From Alistipes senegalensis JC50 (GTDB taxonomy: Bacteria; Bacteroidota; Bacteroidia; Bacteroidales; Rikenellaceae): a stretch of 64,000 nt of DNA. The translations under genes were made by a program, and so were the position numbers. Under the pieces are notes generated by a model that saw only the letters and a list, made by a program, of their open reading frames with translations, was not told the origin of the DNA and did no database searches. The stretch is from contig NZ_CP102252.1 in NCBI RefSeq assembly GCF_025145645.1, positions 2,046,001-2,110,000 of the forward strand. Reading direction: 5' to 3'. Positions within the stretch are counted from its first letter, which is position 1. Each line of letters begins with the position of its first letter. This document shows, in pieces, positions 16,753 through 25,268 of this stretch.

Positions 16753-17865
16753 TTACGTTTCGAAAAGCGCCTCGATCACCGCATCGGAAACCAGCATCCG
16801 GGCCGCCGGCACGGCCATCCGTCCGCCGGAAACGACGAGCGCTCCGGCCCGTATCCAGGGCGCCGCGCCGCGCTGCATCCGCGCCGTGCGTTCCGGACCG
16901 AAAAGAGCCTCCGTTTCCGCCAGGCCGATGCCTTCCGCCGTGCGCAGCCGCGTCATCACATATTCGTTGAAGCGGTCGCGGTCGGTCAGCGTTTCGGTTT
17001 CCGCGGCGGCTCCCGCAAGGTAGTCTTCCACGGAGCTGACGTTCCAATGGCGTTCCCGCCCGTCGAACGAGTGGGCTGCCGGACCGATGCCGAGATACTT
17101 CGCGCCGTGCCAGTACGAGGCGTTGTGGCGCGCCCGGAACCCCGGCAGGGCGAAGTTCGAGACTTCGTAATGTTCGAAGCCCGCCCCGGTCAGCGTTTCG
17201 TGCACCAGGGCGTATTCCGCTTCGCTGACCGCCTCGTCCACCGGGGCGAACTCCCCGCGGGCGGCACGCCGTCCGAAAGCCGTATCGGGTTCTATGGTCA
17301 AATGGTATGCCGAAATGTGCTGCACGTTCAGTCCGAGCGCCGTGTCGAGCGTGCGGCGCAGCGAATCGCCGCCGAATCCCGGCACCCCGAAGATCAGGTC
17401 CACGGTGATGTTTCCATAACCTTCGGCTTGTGCACTCCGGACCGCCTGAAGGGCCTGTGCGGCGTCGTGGCGGCGGTTCATCAGTTTCAGGCATGCGTCG
17501 TCGAACGACTGTACGCCGATCGAGAGGCGGTCGATGCCCGCCCGGCGCAATGCCGCGAGGTATTCGGGCGTCAGGTCGTCGGGGTTGGCTTCGAGGGTGG
17601 TCTCCTCTGCCGCGGAGCAGTCGAACAGCTCTCCCGCATGATCCAGCAGCCCGGCGATGGTTCCGGGCGGGCAGAGCGACGGCGTTCCGCCGCCGAAATA
17701 GCGGGTGCGGACGGCTTCGCCGCCGAGATATTCGCGCTGCGCCTCCAGTTCGCGGTGCATGGCTGCCGCGAGCTCCTCCATGCGTCCCAGTCCGACGCTT
17801 TTGTAGAAATCGCAGTAGGCGCAGATGCGTTTGCAGAAGGGTATGTGGAAATAGAGTCCGGCCAT
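16753..17865 (-). CDS. hemW: HemW-type radical SAM protein (heme chaperone, HemN-like)
   Basis: 370 residues. The radical SAM cluster motif is CKRICAYCDFYKS (C-x3-C-x2-C) close to the N-terminus, followed by TRYFGGGTPSLCPP, TLEANPDDLTPEYLAAL, RLSIGVQSFDDACLKLMNR and NITVDLIFGVPG. It lacks the longer N-terminus of true coproporphyrinogen dehydrogenase HemN and has the shorter HemW layout, so a heme chaperone role is more likely than porphyrinogen oxidation. It stands alone on the minus strand. The promoter lies so close that the mRNA is probably leaderless. Confidence 0.9.
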   Translation of the reverse strand: MAGLYFHIPFCKRICAYCDFYKSVGLGRMEELAAAMHRELEAQREYLGGEAVRTRYFGGGTPSLCPPGTIAGLLDHAGELFDCSAAEETTLEANPDDLTPEYLAALRRAGIDRLSIGVQSFDDACLKLMNRRHDAAQALQAVRSAQAEGYGNITVDLIFGVPGFGGDSLRRTLDTALGLNVQHISAYHLTIEPDTAFGRRAARGEFAPVDEAVSEAEYALVHETLTGAGFEHYEVSNFALPGFRARHNASYWHGAKYLGIGPAAHSFDGRERHWNVSSVEDYLAGAAAETETLTDRDRFNEYVMTRLRTAEGIGLAETEALFGPERTARMQRGAAPWIRAGALVVSGGRMAVPAARMLVSDAVIEALFET

Positions 17866-17869
17866 ACTA

Positions 17870-17901
17870 TAAAGATATGAAAAATAACGGAAGGTACCAA
17901 A
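17870..17901 (-). promoter_or_regulatory. hemW promoter, nearly leaderless
   Basis: Minus strand TTTG (17901-17898), 20 bases, TATCTTTA (17877-17870), ending only 4 bases before ATG 17865. The last -7 base is A rather than G. Confidence 0.6.
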
Positions 17902-18123
17902 ACCGGATTGTGCTTCGTCCGCAAATTCGCCGGGCAGAACGGTCCGACGAATTTCCGGCAGCTTGTTTGCAGGGAGTGTTCTGCGGTGCGGAATGCACTC
18001 CCGACGGGTTTCGGGAAACCGGGATACGCCGTTATGAATGAAGCGTATAGCGCGGCGGGGAAAAATAATAAAAATTTTTTGTAATTTCGGCTGTTATTTT
18101 TTTCACAATTCTGAAAGTTTTTC
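17902..18123. other. Structured intergenic region between hemW and pckA
   Basis: No gene is supported. Three inverted repeats are visible. AAATTCG-C-CGG at 17923-17933 pairs with CCG-A-CGAATTT at 17944-17954, with one mismatch. GGGAGTG at 17972-17978 pairs with CACTCCC at 17996-18002. A small GGTTTC/GAAACC hairpin follows near 18007. Its purpose is unknown; it could hold regulator sites for pckA. Confidence 0.5.
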
Positions 18124-18131
18124 TACCTTTG
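18124..18131 (+). promoter_or_regulatory. -7 promoter element for pckA
   Basis: TACCTTTG, about 75 bases before ATG 18206. The -33 position reads TTTC rather than TTTG, in a very AT-rich stretch. Confidence 0.6.
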
Positions 18132-18205
18132 TGCCGTTGGAGTCCGGAGAGTCCGGACGATAACATGAGGTTGAGAAGTGGATTTTAATCAAAAATAATT
18201 GCACT

Positions 18206-19813
18206 ATGGACAAAATGGATTTGAAGAAGTACGGGATCACCGGCGTGACCGAGATCGTGTACAATCCCTCCTACGACGAGCTGTTCCGTGAGGAGACCAA
18301 GAAGGGCCTGCGCGGCTACGAGAAGGGTCAGCTGACCGAGACCGGTGCCGTGAACGTGATGACCGGCGTCTACACCGGCCGTTCGCCCAAGGACAAGTTC
18401 TTCGTCATGGACGAGACCACCAAGGATACGATCTGGTGGACTTCCGACGAGTATAAGAACGACAACAAGCCCGTCACGAAGGCTGCCTGGAAAGAGCTGA
18501 AGAAGATCGCTTCGCAGGAGCTGTCGGGCAAGAAACTCTACGTCGTCGATACGTTCTGCGGCGCCAACGAGAACTCGCGTCTGAAAATCCGCTTCATCAT
18601 GGAGGTGGCCTGGCAGGCTCACTTCGTGAAGAACATGTTCATCCGTCCGACGGACGAGGAGCTGGAGAAGTACGGCGAGCCCGATTTCGTGGTGCTCAAC
18701 GCTTCGAAGGCCAAGGTGAAGAACTACAAGAAGCTGGGTCTGAACTCGGAGACGGCCGTTGTCTTCAACCTCACCGAGAAGATGCAGGTCATCATCAACA
18801 CCTGGTACGGCGGTGAGATGAAGAAAGGCATGTTCTCCTACATGAACTACCTGCTGCCGCTGAAGGGCATGGCTTCGATGCACTGCTCGGCCAACACCAA
18901 CGCCAAGGGCGAGACGGCCATCTTCTTCGGTCTGTCGGGTACCGGCAAGACCACGCTTTCGACCGACCCGAAGCGCGAGCTGATCGGCGACGACGAGCAC
19001 GGATGGGACGACGACGGCGTGTTCAACTTCGAGGGCGGTTGCTACGCCAAGGTCATCAACCTCTCGAAGGAGAACGAGCCCGACATCTGGAATGCCATCC
19101 GCCGCAACGCCCTGCTGGAGAACGTGACGGTGGACAAGAAGGGCAAGATCGACTACGCCGACAAGTCGGTGACGGAGAACACCCGCGTATCGTACCCGAT
19201 TTTCCACATCGAGAATATCGTGAAACCCGTATCGAAGGCTCCGGCCGCCAAGAAGGTGATCTTCCTCTCGGCCGACGCATTCGGCGTGCTGCCCCCGGTT
19301 TCGATCCTGAATCCCGAGCAGACGCAGTACTACTTCCTGTCGGGCTTCACGGCCAAGCTGGCCGGCACCGAGCGCGGCATCACCGAGCCCACGCCGACCT
19401 TCTCGGCCTGCTTCGGCGCCGCATTCCTGTCGCTGCACCCCACCAAGTACGGTGAGGAGCTCGTCAAGAAGATGAAGAAGTCGGGTGCCAAGGCATACCT
19501 CGTGAACACGGGCTGGAACGGAACCGGCAAGCGTATCTCGATCAAGGATACGCGCGGCATCATCGACGCGATCCTCGACGGTTCGATCGACAAGGCTCCG
19601 ACCAAGACCATGCCTATCTTCGATTTCGTGATTCCGACCGCTCTGCCGGGCGTAGACCCCAAGATCCTCGATCCGCGCGACACTTACAAGAGCGCCAAGG
19701 AGTGGGAGGTGAAGGCCGAGGACCTCGCCAACCGTTTCGTGAAGAACTTCTCGAAGTTTACGGGCAACGAGGCCGGCAAGAAGCTCGTGGCTGCCGGTCC
19801 GAAGGTGAAATAA
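18206..19813 (+). CDS. pckA: Phosphoenolpyruvate carboxykinase (ATP)
   Basis: 535 residues, the usual length. It interconverts oxaloacetate and PEP with ATP/ADP; in Bacteroidales it often runs in the CO2-fixing direction during succinate fermentation. Motifs: GLSGTGKTTLS (P-loop/kinase-1a, around 242-252), GDDEHGWDDDGVFNFEGGCY (metal and substrate site), VTENTRVSYPIFHIENI, and a C-terminal TKTMPIFDFVIPTALPGV. Codon choice is strongly biased to C/G-ending codons, as expected for a highly expressed gene. It is monocistronic, bounded by its own promoter and a strong terminator. Confidence 0.98.
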   Translation: MDKMDLKKYGITGVTEIVYNPSYDELFREETKKGLRGYEKGQLTETGAVNVMTGVYTGRSPKDKFFVMDETTKDTIWWTSDEYKNDNKPVTKAAWKELKKIASQELSGKKLYVVDTFCGANENSRLKIRFIMEVAWQAHFVKNMFIRPTDEELEKYGEPDFVVLNASKAKVKNYKKLGLNSETAVVFNLTEKMQVIINTWYGGEMKKGMFSYMNYLLPLKGMASMHCSANTNAKGETAIFFGLSGTGKTTLSTDPKRELIGDDEHGWDDDGVFNFEGGCYAKVINLSKENEPDIWNAIRRNALLENVTVDKKGKIDYADKSVTENTRVSYPIFHIENIVKPVSKAPAAKKVIFLSADAFGVLPPVSILNPEQTQYYFLSGFTAKLAGTERGITEPTPTFSACFGAAFLSLHPTKYGEELVKKMKKSGAKAYLVNTGWNGTGKRISIKDTRGIIDAILDGSIDKAPTKTMPIFDFVIPTALPGVDPKILDPRDTYKSAKEWEVKAEDLANRFVKNFSKFTGNEAGKKLVAAGPKVK

Positions 19814-19838
19814 TCCGAAAGATTTTATATGTATGCGG

Positions 19839-19874
19839 GACTCCCCGGACCAGTCGGTCCGGGGAGTCTCTGTT
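19839..19874 (+). terminator. Intrinsic terminator of pckA
   Basis: A perfect 13-bp stem (GACTCCCCGGACC / GGTCCGGGGAGTC) with loop AGTC, followed by TCTGTTT. Confidence 0.9.
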
Positions 19875-19932
19875 TAAGAGGTTCTATGGGCGATGGAAGG
19901 CTTTTCGTGTCGGAGTCCTGTCCGCGCTTCAA

Positions 19933-20026
19933 CCCGTCTGAGAAACGGGCTTTAAGGTCGGATGCGCGACATTGCACTCCGAAGCCCGGTCGTCCACAGC
20001 GACCCTAAAACCGCCTCTCAGACGGG
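19933..20026. repeat. Inverted pair of a REP-like repeat
   Basis: A plus-strand copy begins CCCGTCTGAGAAACGGG at 19933, followed by CTTTAAGG. A minus-strand copy at 20026-19999 begins CCCGTCTGAGAGGCGG, followed by TTTTAGGG. The outer arms (CCCGTCTGAGA/TCTCAGACGGG) form a perfect 11-bp inverted repeat about 72 bases apart. A third copy overlaps the end of dxs at 43213-43240. Confidence 0.7.
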
Positions 20027-20067
20027 CGCAGAACCGGATGGTAAGCGGGAAAAAATGCTTGGATCGT

Positions 20068-20706
20068 CTATAAATCAGGCGTCTTTCGCTTGGGCTGGAA
20101 AATCCGGTAGCCGATCGAAACGCCGATCTTGTTGGGATACCACTCCGAGGAGCCGTTGAACGGGTCGGGGTGCTTCGGCTGCACGGGACGATGGGGATTC
20201 ATGTCGATCTCTCCGTCGAAACTGTATCCGTTGTAGTGGCTGTCCATCCAGGCCCAGCCGACATAGGCGTCGAGCAGCCACCGTTCGCCGAACTGGTATT
20301 CGTAACCCGCGCACAGTCCGATCATCATGCCGTAGCCCTTGCAGTAGCGGTTTTCGAATTTGAGGCGCCAGTTCTCGATGTAGGGTTTCGACATGTCGAA
20401 GGCCATCATGCCGATATTGGCCCCGAGATACCACCCGCGGTTGTGCTCCTTGAAGAAGCGGCGGTATTCGCCCATGAAGATGGCGAAAGTCATGTGTTTG
20501 CCGTCGAAGGATTTCCACGGGGAGATCACGACTTCGCTTTGGAGCGTGGATTTGGGGGTGACGGCGAATTCGACGGCAGGGTTTATGATCCCGACCAGCG
20601 CATAAAGCCCGTTGAGCTTGACATATCCCTGCGGGAGTGCGTTCTGTATGGCGAACAGCGTGAACAGGAGCGCACAGGCTCCGACTTTGCGAATGGTTCG
20701 TGTCAT
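20068..20706 (-). CDS. DUF3575-like outer-membrane beta-barrel protein
   Basis: 212 residues with an N-terminal signal peptide (hydrophobic run ending near NALPQG). The mature part alternates aromatic strands (WYLGANIGMMAF, GYGMMIGLCAGYEYQFGERW, LLDAYVGWAW) and ends in YPNKIGVSIGYRIFQPKRK, matching the small DUF3575 barrel proteins common in Bacteroidales. Function unknown; possibly an outer-membrane structural or adhesion-related protein. ATG 20706 fits the signal peptide and the promoter just upstream. It is monocistronic. Confidence 0.75.
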   Translation of the reverse strand: MTRTIRKVGACALLFTLFAIQNALPQGYVKLNGLYALVGIINPAVEFAVTPKSTLQSEVVISPWKSFDGKHMTFAIFMGEYRRFFKEHNRGWYLGANIGMMAFDMSKPYIENWRLKFENRYCKGYGMMIGLCAGYEYQFGERWLLDAYVGWAWMDSHYNGYSFDGEIDMNPHRPVQPKHPDPFNGSSEWYPNKIGVSIGYRIFQPKRKTPDL

Positions 20707-20729
20707 GGATTGCGGATTTCTGCCGGGTG

Positions 20730-20761
20730 CAAAGATAGGGATAAGCGGGGGTAAAAGCAAG
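20730..20761 (-). promoter_or_regulatory. Promoter of the DUF3575-like gene
   Basis: Minus strand CTTG (20761-20758), 20 bases, TATCTTTG (20737-20730), leader about 18 bases. The promoter lies inside a stem-forming repeat that resembles copies near 44853 and 44928. Confidence 0.7.
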
Positions 20762-20918
20762 TTCGCCTGCAATTTGCCGGGCGGAAGCATCCAAGGCGCA
20801 GCGACGGTACGAACAGCTGGGTTCAACTATGACGCCAAAAGCGCGAAAAATCCGGCCGATCGTGTACATCGGCCGGATTTTCACCTTCTGTCCGGATTTC
20901 GGATGCCGGGAAACTTCG

Positions 20919-22835
20919 TTACATCGCTTCGAATCGGACTGTCATGGTCGTGAGGTCCGCCGTGATCCGGTAGTTGCCGTTTCCGAATCCCATCAACAGG
21001 GGATAGAACTGATTGCTTCCCTGGACGAGTTCCCATCCCGTGTATCCATCGTCGAACGATCCTTTGGCACCGTATTCCGTGAGCCACTCGGTGTTCGAGA
21101 TGATGAACTTGAATCCGTTGCCTTTCGGATTCCCTTCCTGTGCCGTGCCGACATTCACCGGGACATTCTCGGCGGTGAAAATCCCCGGGGAGGTTTGGGT
21201 CATTGCGACGGCTTGGTTCAGATCCCAGCCGTGGGGCATGGCATCTCCCAGGATATAGAGCGCTGCCGGGTAATCTGCTCCCTGCGCTGGCTCGAAACGT
21301 ACGGCCATCGTCGTGAAGTCTACGGTGATGTCGTATGTTCCGGATGCGTATCCCATCAGCAGGGGGTAGAACTGGTTGCTGCTTTGTGCGAGTTCCCAGC
21401 CGCGGTAGCCTTGCTGTCCGTCGTGGTCGTCGAAAGCCTCTTTGGCACCGTACTCAGTGCTCCAATCGCTGTTCGAGATACCGAATTTGAATCCGTTGCC
21501 CTTGTTGTCGTCCGGATTGGCCGTGCCGACGTCGATGTTCACACCCTTGACCTGGAATACGCCGTTGCCGGTCTTGGTCAGCGGGATGAAGCTGCCGAGA
21601 TTCCACCCGGCCTCCGTGGCCGGTCCGAAGAGGAACAGCGTTTCGGGATAGGCGGGTGCCGTGCCGCCCGTAAGGGTGACCTTCAGGGTATTCAGATCGA
21701 CACGCACGGTATAGTAACCTTCGCTGAAACCCTGGTCGCCCGGGATGAAGCGGATGTCTCCGTCTCCGTCGCCTTTTTTCTTGAGGGTCCAGTACTCGCC
21801 GGCCGCCTCGTCGCGGATATACTCCGTCCAGTCGTAGAAGTCGAATTTGAAGCTGCTCTCCGGTTTGAGATAGATGCGGGTGTTTTCATAGATGTTCTCT
21901 CCGACAGGCAGCAGGGCGTTCGCCTCGACCATCTCCCAGCCGTTCTCCATGTTGTCGCCCAGAATGTAGAGGGCCGATTCGGGATCGAACTCCGTAACGT
22001 CGCCCGTCCGGGTCAGCGTGAGCATCATCGTGTTCAGGTCAACACTTACGGTGTAAATGCCGCTCGTGTAGTCGTACTGTAAGGGATAGAACTGCGAATC
22101 CCCGTCATTGGCGATGGCGAAAGTCTGGATCTGACCGAATTCGCCGCCGATCTTCTGCCCGTAGAACGGATAGCTGCCATCCTCCTCGATATAGAATTTG
22201 AAACCCTTGTTGTCTGCGGGTTTGCCGAATTTCAATACGACATTCTCTGCCGTGTAAACCCCTTCGTCGCCCTGCGGCAGTTCGATCGCTTTGTCCCAGC
22301 CGTATTCGCAGGCGCCGCCCTTCATCCAGAGCGATGCGGGCTTGACCACTTCGGCGGCGTAGGCCGTAGCGGCGAACGACACCTCCTCCGAGGTTTTATC
22401 TTCGATGAGGTAGTTGTCTGTGTGTGCATAGACGCAGGCCCGGAAAACGAAGCGTTCGCCGCTTTTGCCTCCGAATGTCGTTACGATGAGATCGTTGAGT
22501 TCCTTGTGGGTGAAAGAGATCGCCAGATCGGCTTCCCCCCCCCACTCTCGTTTTATCCCTTTGAACAGGTCTTCGCCCTCTACGTTCAAGTACAGGTCGT
22601 ACATGACCGACGAGCTGCGGGTTACGATTGCTGCGGCTGTCCACGAGAATCTCAGGGCTTCCTGATCGGCTTTGTCAACATCGAGCGTAATCTCCTCGTC
22701 CGAGACCGTGAGCACAGGGGCCGTCAGTTCGCTCCACTCCTTGTCGGGAAAATCCGATGTGTTGTCGTCGCTGCACGAGGCGATGGGAAGAGCAAAAGCC
22801 AGCGCGCCTGCGAGGTATTTCCAAAAATGTTTCAT
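20919..22835 (-). CDS. SusE/SusF-like outer-membrane glycan-binding lipoprotein
   Basis: 638 residues. A lipoprotein signal ends ALPIASC, followed by SDDN, an acidic surface-export signal, so it probably faces outward. A SusE-type N-terminal Ig-like domain (APVLTVSDEEITLDVDKA) is followed by four SusE/F carbohydrate-binding modules of roughly 110-120 residues. Each ends in a related strand pair (FYPLQYDYTSGIYTVSVDLN, GYYTVRVDLNTLKVTL, FYPLLMGYASGTYDITVDFT, FYPLLMGFGNGNYRITADLT) and each starts with LYILGD or LFLFGP. Starch/alpha-glucan binding is the family norm. There is no susC/susD on its strand nearby. A run of nine G in the coding strand (22535-22543, around codons 98-100) could slip. 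Confidence 0.85.
   Translation of the reverse strand: MKHFWKYLAGALAFALPIASCSDDNTSDFPDKEWSELTAPVLTVSDEEITLDVDKADQEALRFSWTAAAIVTRSSSVMYDLYLNVEGEDLFKGIKREWGGEADLAISFTHKELNDLIVTTFGGKSGERFVFRACVYAHTDNYLIEDKTSEEVSFAATAYAAEVVKPASLWMKGGACEYGWDKAIELPQGDEGVYTAENVVLKFGKPADNKGFKFYIEEDGSYPFYGQKIGGEFGQIQTFAIANDGDSQFYPLQYDYTSGIYTVSVDLNTMMLTLTRTGDVTEFDPESALYILGDNMENGWEMVEANALLPVGENIYENTRIYLKPESSFKFDFYDWTEYIRDEAAGEYWTLKKKGDGDGDIRFIPGDQGFSEGYYTVRVDLNTLKVTLTGGTAPAYPETLFLFGPATEAGWNLGSFIPLTKTGNGVFQVKGVNIDVGTANPDDNKGNGFKFGISNSDWSTEYGAKEAFDDHDGQQGYRGWELAQSSNQFYPLLMGYASGTYDITVDFTTMAVRFEPAQGADYPAALYILGDAMPHGWDLNQAVAMTQTSPGIFTAENVPVNVGTAQEGNPKGNGFKFIISNTEWLTEYGAKGSFDDGYTGWELVQGSNQFYPLLMGFGNGNYRITADLTTMTVRFEAM
22535..22543 (-). 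repeat. Nine-base homopolymer inside the SusE/F-like gene
   Basis: Nine C on the plus strand (nine G in the coding strand) within the codons for Trp-Gly-Gly-Glu. A one-base slip would truncate the protein after about 100 residues. Confidence 0.8.
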
Positions 22836-23232
22836 ACTGGTTGGTTTAGGTTTGTTAACGAGTTTTTCTCGAACGTAAAAATAGAGGACAAAAACCGGAT
22901 AACCATGAAAAGCGCCGCATGGTACAAGCATTTGATGAAAAAGTATCATTCGGGCGGCCCGCTGTTCTGAAAGTTCAGCGATGATAGTGGGCCGGGGCGG
23001 GCTGTTTGGGGTCGTAGCGTGTTTTGGGGGAGGTGTTTCGGCCGGGGCGGAAACGCTTTTGCCGTATCGCAGGTGTTAAAATGGTATTATCCCATCCAAT
23101 CGTGATACTTTTCAATCCTTCTGCGCCGCATTCGTTGCAGAACCCTTTCGAAACCTCTATTTTTACACAGCACAAACGGGAAATACCGCCTGTTTTATTG
23201 TGTGTCGTAAACCTGCTTATTATCTGTGAACC
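22836..23232. other. Divergent intergenic region between SusE/F-like and GH97 genes
   Basis: 397 bases without a supported gene. It must hold the promoter of the mannan operon, but no full TTTG-N20-TAnnTTTG was found; the nearest -7-like sequence is TACTTTTC near 23106. A small palindrome CTGAA-AG-TTCAG lies near 22967. Dependence on the operon's AraC regulator would fit the missing consensus. Confidence 0.4.
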
Positions 23233-25242
23233 ATGAGAAGAATAGTTGTATCCGTTTTATTTGCATTGCTTTGCGTTCCCGCACTCGCAGTTCGTGAAAA
23301 AAGTTATACGGTTCTTTCTCCCGATGAGACGATCGGGATTACACTGGCCGTCGGAGAGAGGTGCACCTATGAAGTCCGTGTGGACGGCCGGACGGTCGTG
23401 GCGCCCACTCCGGTGTCGATGACGCTGGGCGACGGAACCGTATGGGGCGGTTCGGCGCAGCCTTTCCGTATCCGTAAAGGGACCGTCGATACCTCTTTCG
23501 CCACGCCTTTTTATATCAAGGCGCGGGTTTCGGATCGCTACAACTGGCTGCGGGCCGATTTCCGACCGGGTTTCGCCATCGAGCTCCGGGCCTATGACGA
23601 CGGGGTGGCCTATCGTTTCGTCTCGACGACGGATAAACCGCTGACCGTCGCTTCCGAAGAGGCCGGTGCTTGTTTCCCGGGAGACTGGAAATGCTGGGTC
23701 CCTTATGTTAGGGATTGTGACGGAACCGAGATCGTACCCTTCGGGAGTCAGTTCAAAACCTCGTTCGAGAATCTCTATACCGTAGCCCGGCTTTCGGAAC
23801 TCGATCCCGCACGACTGGCTTTCCTGCCGCTGGTCGTAGCATCCGACGATGGCGTGAAACTCTGTTTCACCGAGGCCGATCTGCAAGCCTATCCGGGTAT
23901 GTATTTCAATTATCCCGGCCAGGGAAATTCTCTGCGCGGTATTTTCGCTCCGTATCCGAAACGGACGCACGACGGGGGACATGACGATCTTCAAAATGTC
24001 GTGGACGAGTACGATGATTTTATCGCCAAGGCTTCGCCGCGGGCGTCGTTTCCGTGGCGGACGATCCTCATTGCCCGCGAGGACAGACGACTGCTCGATA
24101 ACAATATGGTCATGCGTCTGGCCGAACCGTCGCGTCTTGCGGACATATCGTGGATTCGTCCGGGATTGGCGGCCTGGGAGTGGTGGAACGACTGGGGGCT
24201 TCACGGCGTCGGTTTCGAGGCCGGGGTCAATACGCCGACTTATAAGCACTATGTCGATTTCGCGGCCCGCAACGGGATCGAATATCTGGTGATGGATGAC
24301 GGATGGTCGAAGGATAAGACCGACCTGATGTCGGGCGGTAGCGACCGCCTCGATTTGGACGAGGTGTTGCGTTATGCGAAAGAAAAGGGTGTAGGTATCA
24401 TCCTTTGGGCGGGTTTCCGTGCTTTCGACCGCGATATGGAGGAGGTTTGCCGCCACTATTCGGCATTGGGTGTCAAAGGTTTCAAGGTTGACTTCATGGA
24501 CCGCGACGACCAGCAGATCGCCGAATTCCTCTACCGCGGGGCAGCGACCGCAGCCAAATACGGGCTGTTGCTCGACTACCACGGTATTTATAAGCCTGCC
24601 GGTTTGCAGCGCACCTATCCCAATGTCGTCAATTTCGAAGGTGTACATGGACTGGAGCAGATGAAATGGTCGGAAGAGTCGGTCGATCAGGTGACCTACG
24701 ATGTGACGATGCCGTTTATCCGGATGACGGCCGGTCCCGTGGACTACACCCAGGGAGCCATGCTCAATGCCGCGAAAGGACATTTCTTTCCGCGCCGCAG
24801 CGAACCGATGAGTCAGGGCACGCGCTGCCGTCAGCTGGCCGAATACATCGTCTTCCATGCTCCGCTGTCGATGCTCTGCGACTCGCCCTCCAACTACGAC
24901 CGGGAACCCGAATGCACGGCCTTCATCTGCGGCGTTCCCACGGTGTGGGACCGGACCGTGGCGCTCGACGGCCGTCTCGGGGAGTATGCGGCCGTTGCCC
25001 GCTGCAAAGGGAATGTCTGGTACGTCGGCGGCCTTACGGGACACGAAGGCCGCACGGTGACGCTCGATCTCGGATTTCTGGGTGACGGGAATTTTACGGC
25101 CGAGATCTTCTGCGACGGTGCCAATGCCGCCAAGTATGGACATGATTATCAGCGTGTGATCCGTCCGCTGGGGACGGACCGAACGCTGGAAATAACGATG
25201 GCTCCTGCCGGTGGATTCGCCTTGCGGATCACCCGGGAATAA
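23233..25242 (+). CDS. GH97 glycoside hydrolase, retaining alpha-galactosidase type
   Basis: 669 residues with a signal peptide (LLCVPALA), so periplasmic. The N-terminal beta-sandwich is followed by a (beta/alpha)8 barrel: WEWWNDWGLHGVGF, YLVMDDGWSKD, GVKGFKVDFMDRDDQ and NFEGVHGLEQMKW. GH97 has inverting and retaining branches. D420 in KVDFMD and E475 in GLEQ are 55 residues apart, the same spacing I recall for the nucleophile (Asp415) and acid/base (Glu470) of the retaining B. thetaiotaomicron alpha-galactosidase. With mannanases downstream, removal of galactose side chains from galactomannan is the likely job. It is the first gene of the run, 26 bases before GH130. Confidence 0.88.
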   Translation: MRRIVVSVLFALLCVPALAVREKSYTVLSPDETIGITLAVGERCTYEVRVDGRTVVAPTPVSMTLGDGTVWGGSAQPFRIRKGTVDTSFATPFYIKARVSDRYNWLRADFRPGFAIELRAYDDGVAYRFVSTTDKPLTVASEEAGACFPGDWKCWVPYVRDCDGTEIVPFGSQFKTSFENLYTVARLSELDPARLAFLPLVVASDDGVKLCFTEADLQAYPGMYFNYPGQGNSLRGIFAPYPKRTHDGGHDDLQNVVDEYDDFIAKASPRASFPWRTILIAREDRRLLDNNMVMRLAEPSRLADISWIRPGLAAWEWWNDWGLHGVGFEAGVNTPTYKHYVDFAARNGIEYLVMDDGWSKDKTDLMSGGSDRLDLDEVLRYAKEKGVGIILWAGFRAFDRDMEEVCRHYSALGVKGFKVDFMDRDDQQIAEFLYRGAATAAKYGLLLDYHGIYKPAGLQRTYPNVVNFEGVHGLEQMKWSEESVDQVTYDVTMPFIRMTAGPVDYTQGAMLNAAKGHFFPRRSEPMSQGTRCRQLAEYIVFHAPLSMLCDSPSNYDREPECTAFICGVPTVWDRTVALDGRLGEYAAVARCKGNVWYVGGLTGHEGRTVTLDLGFLGDGNFTAEIFCDGANAAKYGHDYQRVIRPLGTDRTLEITMAPAGGFALRITRE

Positions 25243-25268
25243 AATAAATACTCTATTTCATTCGTTTT

